DNA from: an uncultured Rhodospirillaceae bacterium
GTDB taxonomy: Bacteria; Pseudomonadota; Alphaproteobacteria; Reyranellales; Reyranellaceae
DNA length: 64,000 nucleotides
Reading direction: 5' to 3'
Assembly (NCBI GenBank): GCA_945952105.1
Contig: CAMFGZ010000015.1
Span: 62,001-126,000, forward strand
Shown: piece by piece, positions 32,553 through 41,657 of the stretch
Position numbering within the stretch: position 1 is the stretch's first letter
Layout of the letters: each line of letters opens with the position of its first letter
Program-made: the position numbers and the translations under genes
The notes under the pieces: model-generated
What the model was told of the DNA's origin: nothing
The model's database searches: none
What the model saw: only the letters and a program-made list of their open reading frames with translations

Positions 32553-32875
32553 GACTCTATCCTGCTGGCGCGCGAGCGGGCCCAGCATCCCCCCGGATGC
32601 TTTCGTGTATCGGCGCATTATTAGACCGGTCGCGGGCTCCGGCGAAAGCCCCCGTTGCATCGCAATAGCCGACTTCAGATAGTTACTCTACCCGCTTGAA
32701 TTCCGCCGCGTTTGCGGTTGAGCCCGGTGCGCGCCCGACATGGACGGTTCGCAGGGTGGACGCCGTCGCCGCCCGGAGCGGCGGTGCAGCGAGTGCATTG
32801 AAGCCATCGCCGCCTTGGCCTACCTTGCCGGCTGCACGCGGGCAGCGTTCGTGCCCCGGGGGAGAGACTGAGCTG
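32553..32875. other. 323-bp intergenic region upstream of gltB and a divergent lipoprotein gene
   Basis: The longest gap in the window. It must hold the gltB promoter (minus strand) and that of the small lipoprotein gene (plus strand). I see a perfect 6-bp stem with a 4-base loop at 32585-32600, in the gltB leader about 33 bp before its ATG, and AT-rich patches near 32615-32630 and 32675-32700 that could be -10 regions. I found no convincing sigma-54 -24/-12 element or known riboswitch. Short open frames on either strand have no coding features. Confidence 0.5.
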
Positions 32876-33196
32876 ATGTCGGAACGTTCGATCGGTCGCT
32901 GGGCGACCCTGCTGGCGGCTCCCCTACTGGCTACGACAATCGGCGCCTGTTCTACGCCGACCGCCATCCAGGCCTATACCGGTCCGGGCTGGTATCTCGA
33001 GAAATCCTACCTCATCGTCGCCACCAGCCCGAAGGTGTTCGGCGGACCGTTCACCTACGAAAAATGCGAGGAAGAGCGTATCAAGCTCGGCCCGATCGTT
33101 TCGCCGGAGATGCTCTGCGTGAACCATCCGGGCCGGCCGAAGCCGTACGGATTCTACCCGTCTGACCCGAAGCCCTCGCCTGATGTCGGCGAATAG
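32876..33196 (+). CDS. Small lipoprotein of unknown function
   Basis: A 106-residue protein with a lipoprotein-type signal: MSERSIGRWATLLAAPLLATTIGAC, where IGAC near residue 25 is a plausible lipobox Cys, followed by STPTAIQAYTGPGW. The mature part of about 80 residues has PFTYEKCEEERIKLGP and ends PSDPKPSPDVGE; I do not recognise the family. ATG 32876 follows GGGGGAGAG; the longer frame from 32696 has no such site. The ABC importer genes start 56 bp downstream on the same strand, but a shared role is unproven. Confidence 0.72.
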   Translation: MSERSIGRWATLLAAPLLATTIGACSTPTAIQAYTGPGWYLEKSYLIVATSPKVFGGPFTYEKCEEERIKLGPIVSPEMLCVNHPGRPKPYGFYPSDPKPSPDVGE

Positions 33197-33251
33197 CGGC
33201 TGTAACAATAGTCGGCTAGGCTGAAGCGAAGGTGTGGGGGGCAACCGTCGC

Positions 33252-34304
33252 GTGGCGACAATTTCCATCGAGGGGGTTCGAAAGAGTTTCGGTCCCGTCG
33301 AGGTCCTCAAGGACATTTCCCTGGAGATCGCCGACGGCGAGTTCCTGACGCTGCTCGGACCTTCGGGCTGTGGCAAGTCCACCCTGCTGCGGATCATCGC
33401 GGGCCTCGAGCGAAACGACGCTGGCGCCATCGTCATCGGCGGCCGCAGGGTCGACGAGCTGCCGGCACGAGACCGCGACATCGCCATGGTGTTCCAGAGC
33501 TACGCGCTCTATCCGCACATGACGGTCGCCCAGAATATCGGCGTGCCGCTCTCGATGCGCCGCATGAACGTCTGGCAACGCCTGCCCTGGATCGGATCGC
33601 TGCTGCCGGGCACCGCCGCTGCGCGAAAGACCATCGCGAAGGACGTGGCAGAGGCTGCCCAGGCTCTCGACATCGGCCCGCTGCTCGCCCGCAAGCCGGG
33701 CCAGCTCTCGGGCGGCCAGAAGCAGCGCGTGGCGCTGGGCCGCGCCATGGTTCGCCATCCGGCGGCCTTCCTGCTCGACGAGCCGCTCTCCAACCTGGAT
33801 GCCAAGCTGCGCGTGCAGATGCGGTCCGAACTCACCGAACTGCAGCGCCGCCTCGGCGCCACGATGATCTATGTGACGCATGACCAGGCCGAGGCCATGA
33901 CCATGTCCGATCGCGTCGCGGTCATGCTGGCCGGAAAGCTCGAACAGGTGGCGCCGCCGCGCCAGCTCTACGACGATCCCGAGACGCTGGCCGTCGCCGA
34001 GTTCGTCGGAAGCCCCAAGATCAACGTCATTCCTGTCGAGGGCGGCTTCCACGCCGTGCGCCCGGAATCGATGCAGCTCGTGGCGCCCTACGAGGCCGGC
34101 GCGATCGCGGGCCATGTCCGGCTGGTCGAGCACATGGGCTCGGAGAGCCTCGTCCATGTCGAGGTGAAAGGGCAGCCGACGCCGCTGATCGCCCGCCTCG
34201 ACGCCCATTCGGAGCGCGATCCGCAACGCGGCGAAGCCGTCGGGCTGAAGCCGGTGCCGCATCGCGTCCTGAAGTTCGACCTCGACGGCAGGCGCGTCCG
34301 GTGA
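33252..34304 (+). CDS. ugpC: CUT1-type ABC importer ATP-binding protein (UgpC/MalK-like)
   Basis: About 350 residues: Walker A GPSGCGKST (36-44), Q-loop MVFQSYALYPHM, signature LSGGQKQR, Walker B FLLDEPLSNLDAKLR and the H-loop VTHDQAEAMT, then a TOBE-type C-terminal domain from about 240. It powers the importer formed with the next three genes. The segment between Q-loop and signature carries a somewhat longer linker (MNVWQRLPWIGSLLPG). The start is either GTG 33252 (MATISIEGVRKSFG, preceded by GGGGGG) or GTG 33234. Its stop overlaps the next gene's GTG (GTGA at 34301). Confidence 0.9.
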   Translation: MATISIEGVRKSFGPVEVLKDISLEIADGEFLTLLGPSGCGKSTLLRIIAGLERNDAGAIVIGGRRVDELPARDRDIAMVFQSYALYPHMTVAQNIGVPLSMRRMNVWQRLPWIGSLLPGTAAARKTIAKDVAEAAQALDIGPLLARKPGQLSGGQKQRVALGRAMVRHPAAFLLDEPLSNLDAKLRVQMRSELTELQRRLGATMIYVTHDQAEAMTMSDRVAVMLAGKLEQVAPPRQLYDDPETLAVAEFVGSPKINVIPVEGGFHAVRPESMQLVAPYEAGAIAGHVRLVEHMGSESLVHVEVKGQPTPLIARLDAHSERDPQRGEAVGLKPVPHRVLKFDLDGRRVR

Positions 34305-35200
34305 CGACGCCCATCGCGAACGACACCACGCCCGCCGAGCGCCGCGCCGCGCTGGCGCTGGTTTCGCCCGCCTGGTTGATGTTCGTCGTGCTGCTCGCCG
34401 GGCCCACGCTGGCCGTGTTCGTCCTGTCGCTCACCGACTGGCAACTCGGGGCGCCGACGATGAACTTCATCGGTCTCGGCAACTACCAGCAGCTCTTTGC
34501 CGACCGGGTGTTCTGGAAATCCTTCGGCAACACCGCCATCTACTGTCTCGTCACGGTGCCGGGCTCGGTGTTCCTTGGGCTTGGTCTGGCGCTCCTGATC
34601 GAGGGTGCAACCTTCGGGCGTGCCTTCTACCGCGCGGCCTATTTCCTGCCCGTGACCTCGACCCTCATCGCCATGGCGGTGGTCTGGGAATTCCTGCTGC
34701 ATCCCAGCGTCGGGCTGATCAACGTGGTGCTGGAACAGGTCGGCATCCATGGCGGCGACTGGCTGAAGAACCCTAACCGCGCCCTGTTCACCCTGGCCGG
34801 CATCGGCATCTGGCAGTCGGCCGGCCTCAACATGGTCCTGTTCATGGCCGGGCTGAAGTCGATTCCGGCCGACCTGTACGAGGCCGCCGAGATCGACGGC
34901 GCCGCCTCGGCGTGGGAGCGCTTCCGCTGCGTCACCTGGCCGATGCTGGGACCGGCGACCCTGTTCGTCACCGTCGTGTCGGGTATCCGATCCTTCCAGG
35001 TCTTCGACACGGTCGAAGTGCTGACCAAGGGCGGGCCGAACAAGTCGACCGAGGTGCTGCTCTATACGATGTACACCGAGGCCTTCAATTTCTTCCGCAC
35101 CGGCTACGGCGCGGCCATCACCGTGGTGTTCCTGATGGTGGTGCTGGCGCTGACGCTGCTGCAGGTGAAGGCCGGCGAAAAGAGGACGCACTACGGATGA
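34301..35200 (+). CDS. CUT1 ABC importer permease (UgpA/MalF-like)
   Basis: A 299-residue permease with six membrane segments and the EAA loop DLYEAAEIDGAASAWERFRCVTWPMLGP in the second half, the cytoplasmic contact to the ATPase. It starts with GTG overlapping the ATPase stop by 4 bp. With the following permease it forms the channel of a sugar- or glycerol-phosphate-type importer. The ligand cannot be read from the permease; the downstream phosphodiesterase points to glycerophospho-compounds. Confidence 0.9.
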   Translation: MTTPIANDTTPAERRAALALVSPAWLMFVVLLAGPTLAVFVLSLTDWQLGAPTMNFIGLGNYQQLFADRVFWKSFGNTAIYCLVTVPGSVFLGLGLALLIEGATFGRAFYRAAYFLPVTSTLIAMAVVWEFLLHPSVGLINVVLEQVGIHGGDWLKNPNRALFTLAGIGIWQSAGLNMVLFMAGLKSIPADLYEAAEIDGAASAWERFRCVTWPMLGPATLFVTVVSGIRSFQVFDTVEVLTKGGPNKSTEVLLYTMYTEAFNFFRTGYGAAITVVFLMVVLALTLLQVKAGEKRTHYG

Positions 35201-35210
35201 AGCGCTCCGC

Positions 35211-36047
35211 ATGAAGCCCGGCGGGTCGATCCTCGGCCATGTGGTGCGTCACCTCCTGCTGATTGCCGGGCTGGTGATCATGCTGGCGCCGTTCGTCTGG
35301 ATGATCTCGACGTCGCTGAAGCCGCCCAACGAGATCTTCTCGACCAAGCTCAGCCTGTTGCCCAGCAACTGGGCGGCGGCGGAGAATTACGGCAAGGCCT
35401 TCACTAAGGTGCCGCTGCTGCGCTACCTGCTCAACGGGGTGATCGTGACCGGCGGCATCTTCCTGCTGCAGCTGATCGTCTCCCTGCCCGCCGCCTATGC
35501 GCTGGCCAAGCTGCGCTTCCGGGGTCGGGACATCCTGTTCACCATGGTCCTGATCGGGCTCATGATCCCCGCCCAGGCGCCGGCCATCCCGCGGTACGTC
35601 ATGCTTTACGAGGTCGGCCTGCTCGACAGCTATGCCGCCCTCATCGTCCCGTTCGTCTTCTCGGCTTTCGGGATCTTCCTGATGCGGCAGTTCTTCAAGA
35701 CCGTGCCGGACGACCTGATGCATGCCGCCCGGATCGACGGGCTGGGCGAATTCGAGATCCTGTGGCGGATCATGCTGCCGCTCGCCATGCCCGCCATGCT
35801 GGCCTTCGGAGTCATTTCGATCGTCTCGCACTGGAACGATTTCTTCTGGCCGCTGATCGTCATCCAGACCGGCGACCTTGCCACGCCCCCCCTTGGTACG
35901 CTCTTCTTCCGCAACGAGGAGGCCGGCAGCGACTTCGGGCCCCTGATGGCCGGCACGGTCGTGATCACCGCGCCGCTCGTCCTGCTTTTCCTTGCCGCCC
36001 AGCGACGCTTCATCGAGGGGATTACGCTCAGCGGCATGAAGGGGTGA
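35211..36047 (+). CDS. CUT1 ABC importer permease (UgpE/MalG-like)
   Basis: A 278-residue permease: N-terminal membrane segment, family block MISTSLKPPNEIF, six predicted membrane helices, and the EAA loop DLMHAARIDGLGEFEILWRIMLPLAMP. Its ATG lies 10 bp after the first permease stop, so the two are co-translated partners. Placed between the first permease and the solute-binding protein gene. The ligand is the same unknown sugar/glycerophosphodiester-type solute. Confidence 0.9.
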   Translation: MKPGGSILGHVVRHLLLIAGLVIMLAPFVWMISTSLKPPNEIFSTKLSLLPSNWAAAENYGKAFTKVPLLRYLLNGVIVTGGIFLLQLIVSLPAAYALAKLRFRGRDILFTMVLIGLMIPAQAPAIPRYVMLYEVGLLDSYAALIVPFVFSAFGIFLMRQFFKTVPDDLMHAARIDGLGEFEILWRIMLPLAMPAMLAFGVISIVSHWNDFFWPLIVIQTGDLATPPLGTLFFRNEEAGSDFGPLMAGTVVITAPLVLLFLAAQRRFIEGITLSGMKG

Positions 36048-36103
36048 AAGGAAACGGCAACATAGCCGTGTGATGAGAGGAAACGTTCAAGGAAGGGAGA
36101 ACC

Positions 36104-37375
36104 ATGCGTAAGCTCTTGGGGTTGGCGGCGCTTGCCGCTGCATTCGTCGCGGGTCCGATGGTGGGTCCGGTGGCGGCACAGACCGAAATCACCGTCCAGT
36201 ACGCGATCCCCGACATCTTCAAGGATGTTCAGGAGGAGATCGCCAAGCAGTTCATGGCGGCGAACCCGAACATCAAGGTGAAGTTCACCCAGCCGACCAA
36301 GGAGTACGAGGACGCCACGCAGCAGGTGCTGCGCAATGCCGTCACCGGCCAACTCCCCGACGTCACCTTCCAGGGACTCAACCGCCAGCGCATCCTGGCC
36401 GATCGCGGCATCGCCCAGCCGCTCGATCCGTTCATCGCCGCCGAAAAGGACTGGGCCAAGGCCGGCTACGACGGCGCGCTGCTGACGCTGGGCCAGGTCA
36501 AGGGCAAGCAGTACGGCATGGGCTTCTCGCTCTCGACGCCGATCATCTATTTCAACGCCGATCTCGTGAAGAAGGCCGGCGGCGATCCGGACAACTTCCC
36601 CAAGACCTGGGAAGGCATCTTCGCACTCGCCAGGAAGATCAACGATCCGGCCAACAAGATCACCGGCTTCCACTTCGACTGGGACATCACCGGCAACTGG
36701 ATGTGGCAGGCCCTCGTCTTCTCCAACGGCGGCACGATGCTGACGGCGGACGAGAAGAAGGTCGCCTTCGACCAGCCGCCCGGCCAGAAGGCGATCGAGA
36801 CGCTGCGTCTCATGATCACCGACGGCACGATGCGCGACGTGAGCCAGGCGACCTCGCTGCAGGACTTCGTCGCGGGCCGCCTCGGCATCTGGGCCCATTC
36901 CACCTCGCGCCTGGGCGGCGTCACCAAGCAGACGCAGGGCGTGTTCAACCTCCGCACCGCCACCTTCCCGCTGGGCGCCGGGGCCGACTCCCGCCTGCCG
37001 GCCGGCGGCAACGTCGCCATGATGCTGGCCAAGGATCCGGCCAAGCAGAAGGCCGCCTGGGAGTACATCAAGTTCGCCACCGGCCCGGTCGGCGCGACCA
37101 TCATGGTCAAGGGCACGGGCTACTTCCCGGCCAACGCCATTCCGGCCAAGGATCCGAAGATGCTGGGCGACTTCTACGCCCAGAACCCGAACCATCGCGT
37201 CGCCATCGGCCAACTTCCCAGCATGACCGCCTGGTACGCCTTCCCGGGCGAGAACGGCCTCAAGATCACCGACGTGATCAAGGATCATCTGCAGACCGTC
37301 GTGAACGGCAGCGCCAAGCCCGCCGACGCGCTGAAGAAGATGACCTCGGACACGCAGGCGCTGCTGCCGAAGTAA
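36104..37375 (+). CDS. ABC importer periplasmic solute-binding protein (family 1, UgpB-like)
   Basis: A 423-residue binding protein: signal peptide MRKLLGLAALAAAFVAGPMVGPVAA (cleaved near 25), then the mature start QTEITVQYAIPDIFKDV, with family-1 SBP features (QVLRNAVTGQLPDVTFQGLNRQRILADRG, PIIYFNADLVKKAGGDP, KQKAAWEYIKFATGP). It would bind the solute in the periplasm. ATG 36104 follows AAGGAAGGGAG. A strong intrinsic terminator lies 17 bp beyond its stop, so this gene probably ends the main transcript. Confidence 0.92.
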   Translation: MRKLLGLAALAAAFVAGPMVGPVAAQTEITVQYAIPDIFKDVQEEIAKQFMAANPNIKVKFTQPTKEYEDATQQVLRNAVTGQLPDVTFQGLNRQRILADRGIAQPLDPFIAAEKDWAKAGYDGALLTLGQVKGKQYGMGFSLSTPIIYFNADLVKKAGGDPDNFPKTWEGIFALARKINDPANKITGFHFDWDITGNWMWQALVFSNGGTMLTADEKKVAFDQPPGQKAIETLRLMITDGTMRDVSQATSLQDFVAGRLGIWAHSTSRLGGVTKQTQGVFNLRTATFPLGAGADSRLPAGGNVAMMLAKDPAKQKAAWEYIKFATGPVGATIMVKGTGYFPANAIPAKDPKMLGDFYAQNPNHRVAIGQLPSMTAWYAFPGENGLKITDVIKDHLQTVVNGSAKPADALKKMTSDTQALLPK

Positions 37376-37392
37376 CGCGAGAGACGAAACCG

Positions 37393-37427
37393 AAAGCGGA
37401 GCAAGGGATGCCTTGCTCCGCTTTTTC
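37393..37427 (+). terminator. Strong rho-independent terminator after the binding-protein gene
   Basis: A perfect 14-bp stem (37393-37406 with 37411-37424), a GATG tetraloop and a run of T at 37422-37426 form a textbook intrinsic terminator downstream of the solute-binding protein gene. The phosphodiesterase gene begins only 17 bp after the T-run, so it is reached by read-through or by its own promoter. An in-frame ATG of that gene lies in the loop. Confidence 0.92.
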
Positions 37428-37443
37428 ATGCCAGAGTGACGAC

Positions 37444-38232
37444 GTGAAGAAGTTCATCCACATCACCGACACCCATTTCGTGCCACCGGGCAACCTGCTC
37501 TACGGCCTCAACCCGATCGACCGGCTGGCGCTCTGCGTCGCCGACGTGAACCGCAACCATCCGGACGCGGCCTTCGCCATCATCACCGGCGACCTCGCCC
37601 ACAAGGGCGAGATGGAGGCCTACGCGGCGCTGAAGCGCGAGTTCGACAAGCTGGTGATCCCGTACCACCTGCTGGTGGGCAACCACGACGATCGCGAGAA
37701 CTTCCGCACGACCTTTCCGCAGGCGAAGTTCGACGAGAACGGCTTCGTGCAATACACGCTCGACATGGGCGAGGGCGTGACGGGCATCTGCCTCGACACC
37801 AACGAACCCGGCAAGCCGTGGGGCACGTTCTGCGAGAAGCGTGGCGCCTGGCTGAAGGCGACGCTCGACGCGCTCGGCGACAGGCCGGTGATGATCTTCA
37901 TCCATCACCCGCCCTTCAAGGTGCGGCTGAAGCGCATGGACGACATCTCTCTGCTCGACCCGCAGCATTTCATCAAGGCGATCGAGGGCCGCCGGAACAT
38001 CCGCCACCTGTTCTTCGGCCATCTCCACCGGCCGATCTGCGGCTCCTGGCGCGGAATCCCGCTCTCGACCCTGCGCGCCACCAGCCACCAGGTCGCGCTC
38101 GACTTCGTCATCGAGGGCCGCATCCCCGGCAGCCACGAGCCGCCGGCCTACGGCGTCTGCCTGCTCGAGGAAGACCAGATGATCGTGCACATGCACGACT
38201 TCCTCGACCGTACCAATACGTTCCTGCTCTAG
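37444..38232 (+). CDS. GpdQ-like metallophosphodiesterase
   Basis: A 262-residue calcineurin-type phosphoesterase with the full two-metal set: D9/H11 (ITDTHF), GD at 49-50 (ITGDLAHKG), GNHD (79-82), IHHPP and GHLHRP. The length and GNHDDR block fit the GpdQ/cyclic nucleotide phosphodiesterase class III group, which hydrolyse glycerophosphodiesters or cAMP. GTG 37444 gives MKKFIHITDTHF, the family start; in-frame ATG 37408 inside the terminator is less likely. Placed after a Ugp-like importer it probably hydrolyses the imported phosphodiester. Its stop overlaps the putA stop. Confidence 0.88.
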   Translation: MKKFIHITDTHFVPPGNLLYGLNPIDRLALCVADVNRNHPDAAFAIITGDLAHKGEMEAYAALKREFDKLVIPYHLLVGNHDDRENFRTTFPQAKFDENGFVQYTLDMGEGVTGICLDTNEPGKPWGTFCEKRGAWLKATLDALGDRPVMIFIHHPPFKVRLKRMDDISLLDPQHFIKAIEGRRNIRHLFFGHLHRPICGSWRGIPLSTLRATSHQVALDFVIEGRIPGSHEPPAYGVCLLEEDQMIVHMHDFLDRTNTFLL

Positions 38233-41200
38233 CCGATCGCCATCAGGCTGGCATTGCCGCCCGCGGCGGCGGTGTTGAGGCTGAGCGCCATCTCGTCGAA
38301 CAACAGGTGGCGCGGATAGGGCGCGACGTGGATCGGCACGAGGCGGCCCGGCCGCTCGGCGAGGCGGCGCGCCAGGGTCGTCAGATCCGCCGGGCTGTCG
38401 GCGAACAGGACCGCGGCGATGTCTTCGGCTTCGCTCACGGCGACGCAGTTGCCCGTCTCGCGAACGAGTTCCTGCTGCACCTTCAAGGCGCCGGGATCGG
38501 AGGCGACACACAGGATCGCACCCTTCGGCCGGAGCGTGTAGCGGTTGCGCTCGCCGACCGGACCGGTGAGTTCCCCTTCCTGCAGCCTGGGAATCGACCC
38601 CCTCGCCAATAGGCGATGGACGTAGAGCGGACCGCCTGCCTTCGGTCCGGTCCCCGACAGGCCGTGGCCGCCGAAGGGTTGCACTCCGACGACGGCGCCG
38701 ATCATGTTGCGGTTGACGTACTGGTTGCCGGCATCGCTCGCCGCGGTCGCGTGTTCGATCGTCTCGTCGATGCGGCTGTGCACGCCGAAAGTGAGGCCGA
38801 AGCCGGTCGCGTTCACCGCCCGGATCACATCCTCCAACTCCTCGCGGGCGTAGCGCAGGACATGCAGCACCGGCCCGAACACCTCTCCCGGCAGGTCCGA
38901 AACCGCACCGATCTCGACCAGCGTCGGCGCCACGAAGGTTCCGTTCGCGGCCTCTTGCGGCAGCGGTCCCTGATGGACGCGATGACCGGCAGCGCGCATG
39001 CGGGCGATGTGGTCGAGCAGGCGCTTCTGCGCCTCTGTCGAGATCACCGGTCCGACATCGACCGACAGCCGGTCGGGCGTGCCGACGCCAAGTTCCGCCA
39101 TCGCGCCTTCGAGCAAGGGCATGACCTTGTCGGCAATGTCGTCCTGCAGGCAGAGCACGCGCAACGCCGAGCACCGCTGGCCGGCAGAGTCGAAGGCCGA
39201 AGTGATCGCGTCGAGCACGAGTTGCTCCGGCAGCGCCGATGAATCGACCATCATCGCATTCTGCCCGCCGGTCTCGGCGATCAGCGGCACAGGTTTGTTG
39301 TCAGCGCCGAGCCGCCGCGCCAGCGAGCGGTTGATCGACTGCGCGGCCTCGGTCGAGCCGGTGAAAACCACGCCCGCCACCGCCTCGTTGGCGACCAAGC
39401 GTTTGCCGATCTCGCCATCGCCCGGCGTGAATTGCAGTGCCGCCGTTGGCACACCGGCTTCATGCAGAAGCGCTACGGCCAACGCAGCAATCAACGGCGT
39501 CTCTTCGGCGGGCTTGGCGATGACGGCATTGCCCGCCGCCAGCGCACCCGCGACCTGACCGGTGAAGATCGAGAGCGGGAAATTCCAGGGGCTAATGCAG
39601 GCCACCAGCCCCAACGGCTGGTGCGTCTCGTTGCCAAATCCCTCGGTGCAATTCGCGTAGTAGCGCAGGAAGTCGACGGCCTCCCGAACCTCGCCCACCG
39701 CATTGCCGAGCGTCTTGCCAGCCTCACGCACGATCGGCCCCAGAAGCGAAGCCATACGCGATTCCATGAGATCGGCCGCACGACGCAGGATCGTGGCGCG
39801 TTCTGCAGGCGCTGCCATCCAGCGCCGAGCGGCGGCACAAGCTTCGTCGACGAGTTCCTGCCTGGCTTCGACGACGGCACCGACCAGGTCATCGCGATCG
39901 GCAGGATTGCGGACCTGACGCGCAGTGCCGTCGCGCGGACCATCTGCGAGCACCGGCGTCGCGCGCAGAGATGTCGAAGCGCCCGCAGTCAGTTCTCGCG
40001 CCAGTGTAGCGAGCACATCTTCATTGACCAGATCGAGCCCGCGCGAATTGAGCCGCACCGGTCCGAACAGGTCGCGCGGTTTCACGATCAGCGGATGCGG
40101 CGCACCGACCGGTGACAGGGCGCGGGCGCGCTCGACCGCATCGGCGAGCAGGCTGTCGAGCGCCACGTCGGGATCGGCGACCTGGTTCACGAACGAGGTG
40201 TTCGCTCCGTTCTCCAGCAGGCGCCGAACGAGATAGGCGAGCAAAGTCTCGTGTGTTCCCACCGGCGCATAGATACGGCACGGCCGGTTGAGTTTGCCGC
40301 GGCCGACAACCTCCTCGTAGAGCGGCTCGCCCATGCCGTGCAGGCACTGGAACTCGTATTGGCCGGCATAGAAATTCTCACCAGCCATAGCATGGATCGT
40401 CGCCAGGGTCAGGGCGTTGTGCGTGGCGAATTGCGGGAACGCCGCATCGGGCGCGGCCAGCAGCTTGCGCGCGCAAGCGAGATAGGAGACGTCGGTGTGG
40501 ATCTTGCGCGTGAAGACGGGGAAGTCTTCCAGACCATCGACTTGCGCGCGCTTTATCTCACTATCCCAGTAGGCGCCTTTCACCAGCCGGATCATCAGCC
40601 GATGGCGGGAACGGCGGCCGAGGTCGATCAGATGGTCGATCACGAAAGCGGCGCGCTTCGTATAGGCCTGAACCACGAAGCCGATCCCGTTCCAGCCTTC
40701 GAGCTCAGGGTCGAAGCAGAGCCGCTCCAGCAGATCGAGGGAGATTTCGAGCCGGTCCGCTTCCTCCGCGTCGATATTGACGCCGATATCGTAGCGGCGC
40801 GCCAGCACGGCGAGATCGCGCAGGCACGGATAGAGTTCGGCATGAACGCGTTCGGCCTGCGCGCGGCCATAGCGTGGATGCAGCGCCGACAGCTTGAGCG
40901 AGATGCCCGCCCCTTCGTATATGCCACGCCCTTCCGACGCCTTGCCGATGGCGTGGATTGCCTGCTCGTAAGCGAGGCGATAATGCCCGGCCTGGGCCGC
41001 GGTGATCGCCGCCTCGCCCAGCATGTCGTAGGAATAGCGGAAGCCCTCAGCCTCGAAGCGACGGCCGCTTTCCAGGGCCTCGTCGATCGTCTGGCCGGCG
41101 ACGAACTGCTCGCCCATCAGGCGCATGGCGATGTTGACGCCGCCGCGGATCAGCGGCTCGCCACCTTTTGCGACGAGCCTCGTCAGCGCCGCCGACAGAC

Positions 41201-41648
41201 CCTTCTCGCTGCTGGTCGCGGTCAGCCGGCCGGTCAGCATCAGGCCCCATGTTGCGGCATTCACGAACAGCGACGGGCTTTGGCCGAGATGCGCCCGCCA
41301 GTCGCCGCCGCCGATCTTGTCGCGGATCAGCGCATCGCGCGTCTCGTCGTCGGGAATGCGCAGCAGCGCTTCGGCGAGGCACATAAGCGCCACGCCCTCC
41401 TGACTTGACAGCGAATATTCGTGGATCAAGCCCTCGACGCCGCCCGACGGCACCTTGGTTCGCAAAGTCTCGACCAGCCGTCGCGCCAGCGCGCGCGCCT
41501 TGCTCGTGGCAGTCGGGCTCAAGGTTGCGAGGTCGAGCAGCGGCGGGAGGCAGTCGGGTTCCGGGCGGCGATAGGCCGCCGTGATCGCCGCGCGCAACGG
41601 CGTCTGCGGGCGCAGCGAGCGGGCAAAGGCGTCGAATGGCGCGGTCAT
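38229..41648 (-). CDS. putA: Bifunctional proline dehydrogenase / glutamate semialdehyde dehydrogenase
   Basis: A 1139-residue PutA, which oxidises proline to pyrroline-5-carboxylate (FAD) and on to glutamate (NAD+). The PRODH barrel spans about 160-450 (GEAAITAAQAGHYRLAYEQAI, MIRLVKGAYWDSEIKRAQ). The ALDH domain follows about 530-1000 with catalytic Cys826 (SAGQRCSALRVL). A C-terminal ALDH-like domain of about 130 residues ends GGNASLMAIG. It lacks the N-terminal ribbon-helix-helix DNA-binding domain of E. coli PutA, so it should not repress its own gene. It shares the CTAG at 38229-38232 with the phosphodiesterase stop. Confidence 0.95.
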   Translation of the reverse strand: MTAPFDAFARSLRPQTPLRAAITAAYRRPEPDCLPPLLDLATLSPTATSKARALARRLVETLRTKVPSGGVEGLIHEYSLSSQEGVALMCLAEALLRIPDDETRDALIRDKIGGGDWRAHLGQSPSLFVNAATWGLMLTGRLTATSSEKGLSAALTRLVAKGGEPLIRGGVNIAMRLMGEQFVAGQTIDEALESGRRFEAEGFRYSYDMLGEAAITAAQAGHYRLAYEQAIHAIGKASEGRGIYEGAGISLKLSALHPRYGRAQAERVHAELYPCLRDLAVLARRYDIGVNIDAEEADRLEISLDLLERLCFDPELEGWNGIGFVVQAYTKRAAFVIDHLIDLGRRSRHRLMIRLVKGAYWDSEIKRAQVDGLEDFPVFTRKIHTDVSYLACARKLLAAPDAAFPQFATHNALTLATIHAMAGENFYAGQYEFQCLHGMGEPLYEEVVGRGKLNRPCRIYAPVGTHETLLAYLVRRLLENGANTSFVNQVADPDVALDSLLADAVERARALSPVGAPHPLIVKPRDLFGPVRLNSRGLDLVNEDVLATLARELTAGASTSLRATPVLADGPRDGTARQVRNPADRDDLVGAVVEARQELVDEACAAARRWMAAPAERATILRRAADLMESRMASLLGPIVREAGKTLGNAVGEVREAVDFLRYYANCTEGFGNETHQPLGLVACISPWNFPLSIFTGQVAGALAAGNAVIAKPAEETPLIAALAVALLHEAGVPTAALQFTPGDGEIGKRLVANEAVAGVVFTGSTEAAQSINRSLARRLGADNKPVPLIAETGGQNAMMVDSSALPEQLVLDAITSAFDSAGQRCSALRVLCLQDDIADKVMPLLEGAMAELGVGTPDRLSVDVGPVISTEAQKRLLDHIARMRAAGHRVHQGPLPQEAANGTFVAPTLVEIGAVSDLPGEVFGPVLHVLRYAREELEDVIRAVNATGFGLTFGVHSRIDETIEHATAASDAGNQYVNRNMIGAVVGVQPFGGHGLSGTGPKAGGPLYVHRLLARGSIPRLQEGELTGPVGERNRYTLRPKGAILCVASDPGALKVQQELVRETGNCVAVSEAEDIAAVLFADSPADLTTLARRLAERPGRLVPIHVAPYPRHLLFDEMALSLNTAAAGGNASLMAIG

Positions 41649-41657
41649 GCCCGGACT

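Noticed and set aside
33197..33233. Possible Pho box upstream of the importer ATPase gene
   Set aside because: One half-site resembles CTGTCAT but the second half and the 11-bp spacing do not fit.
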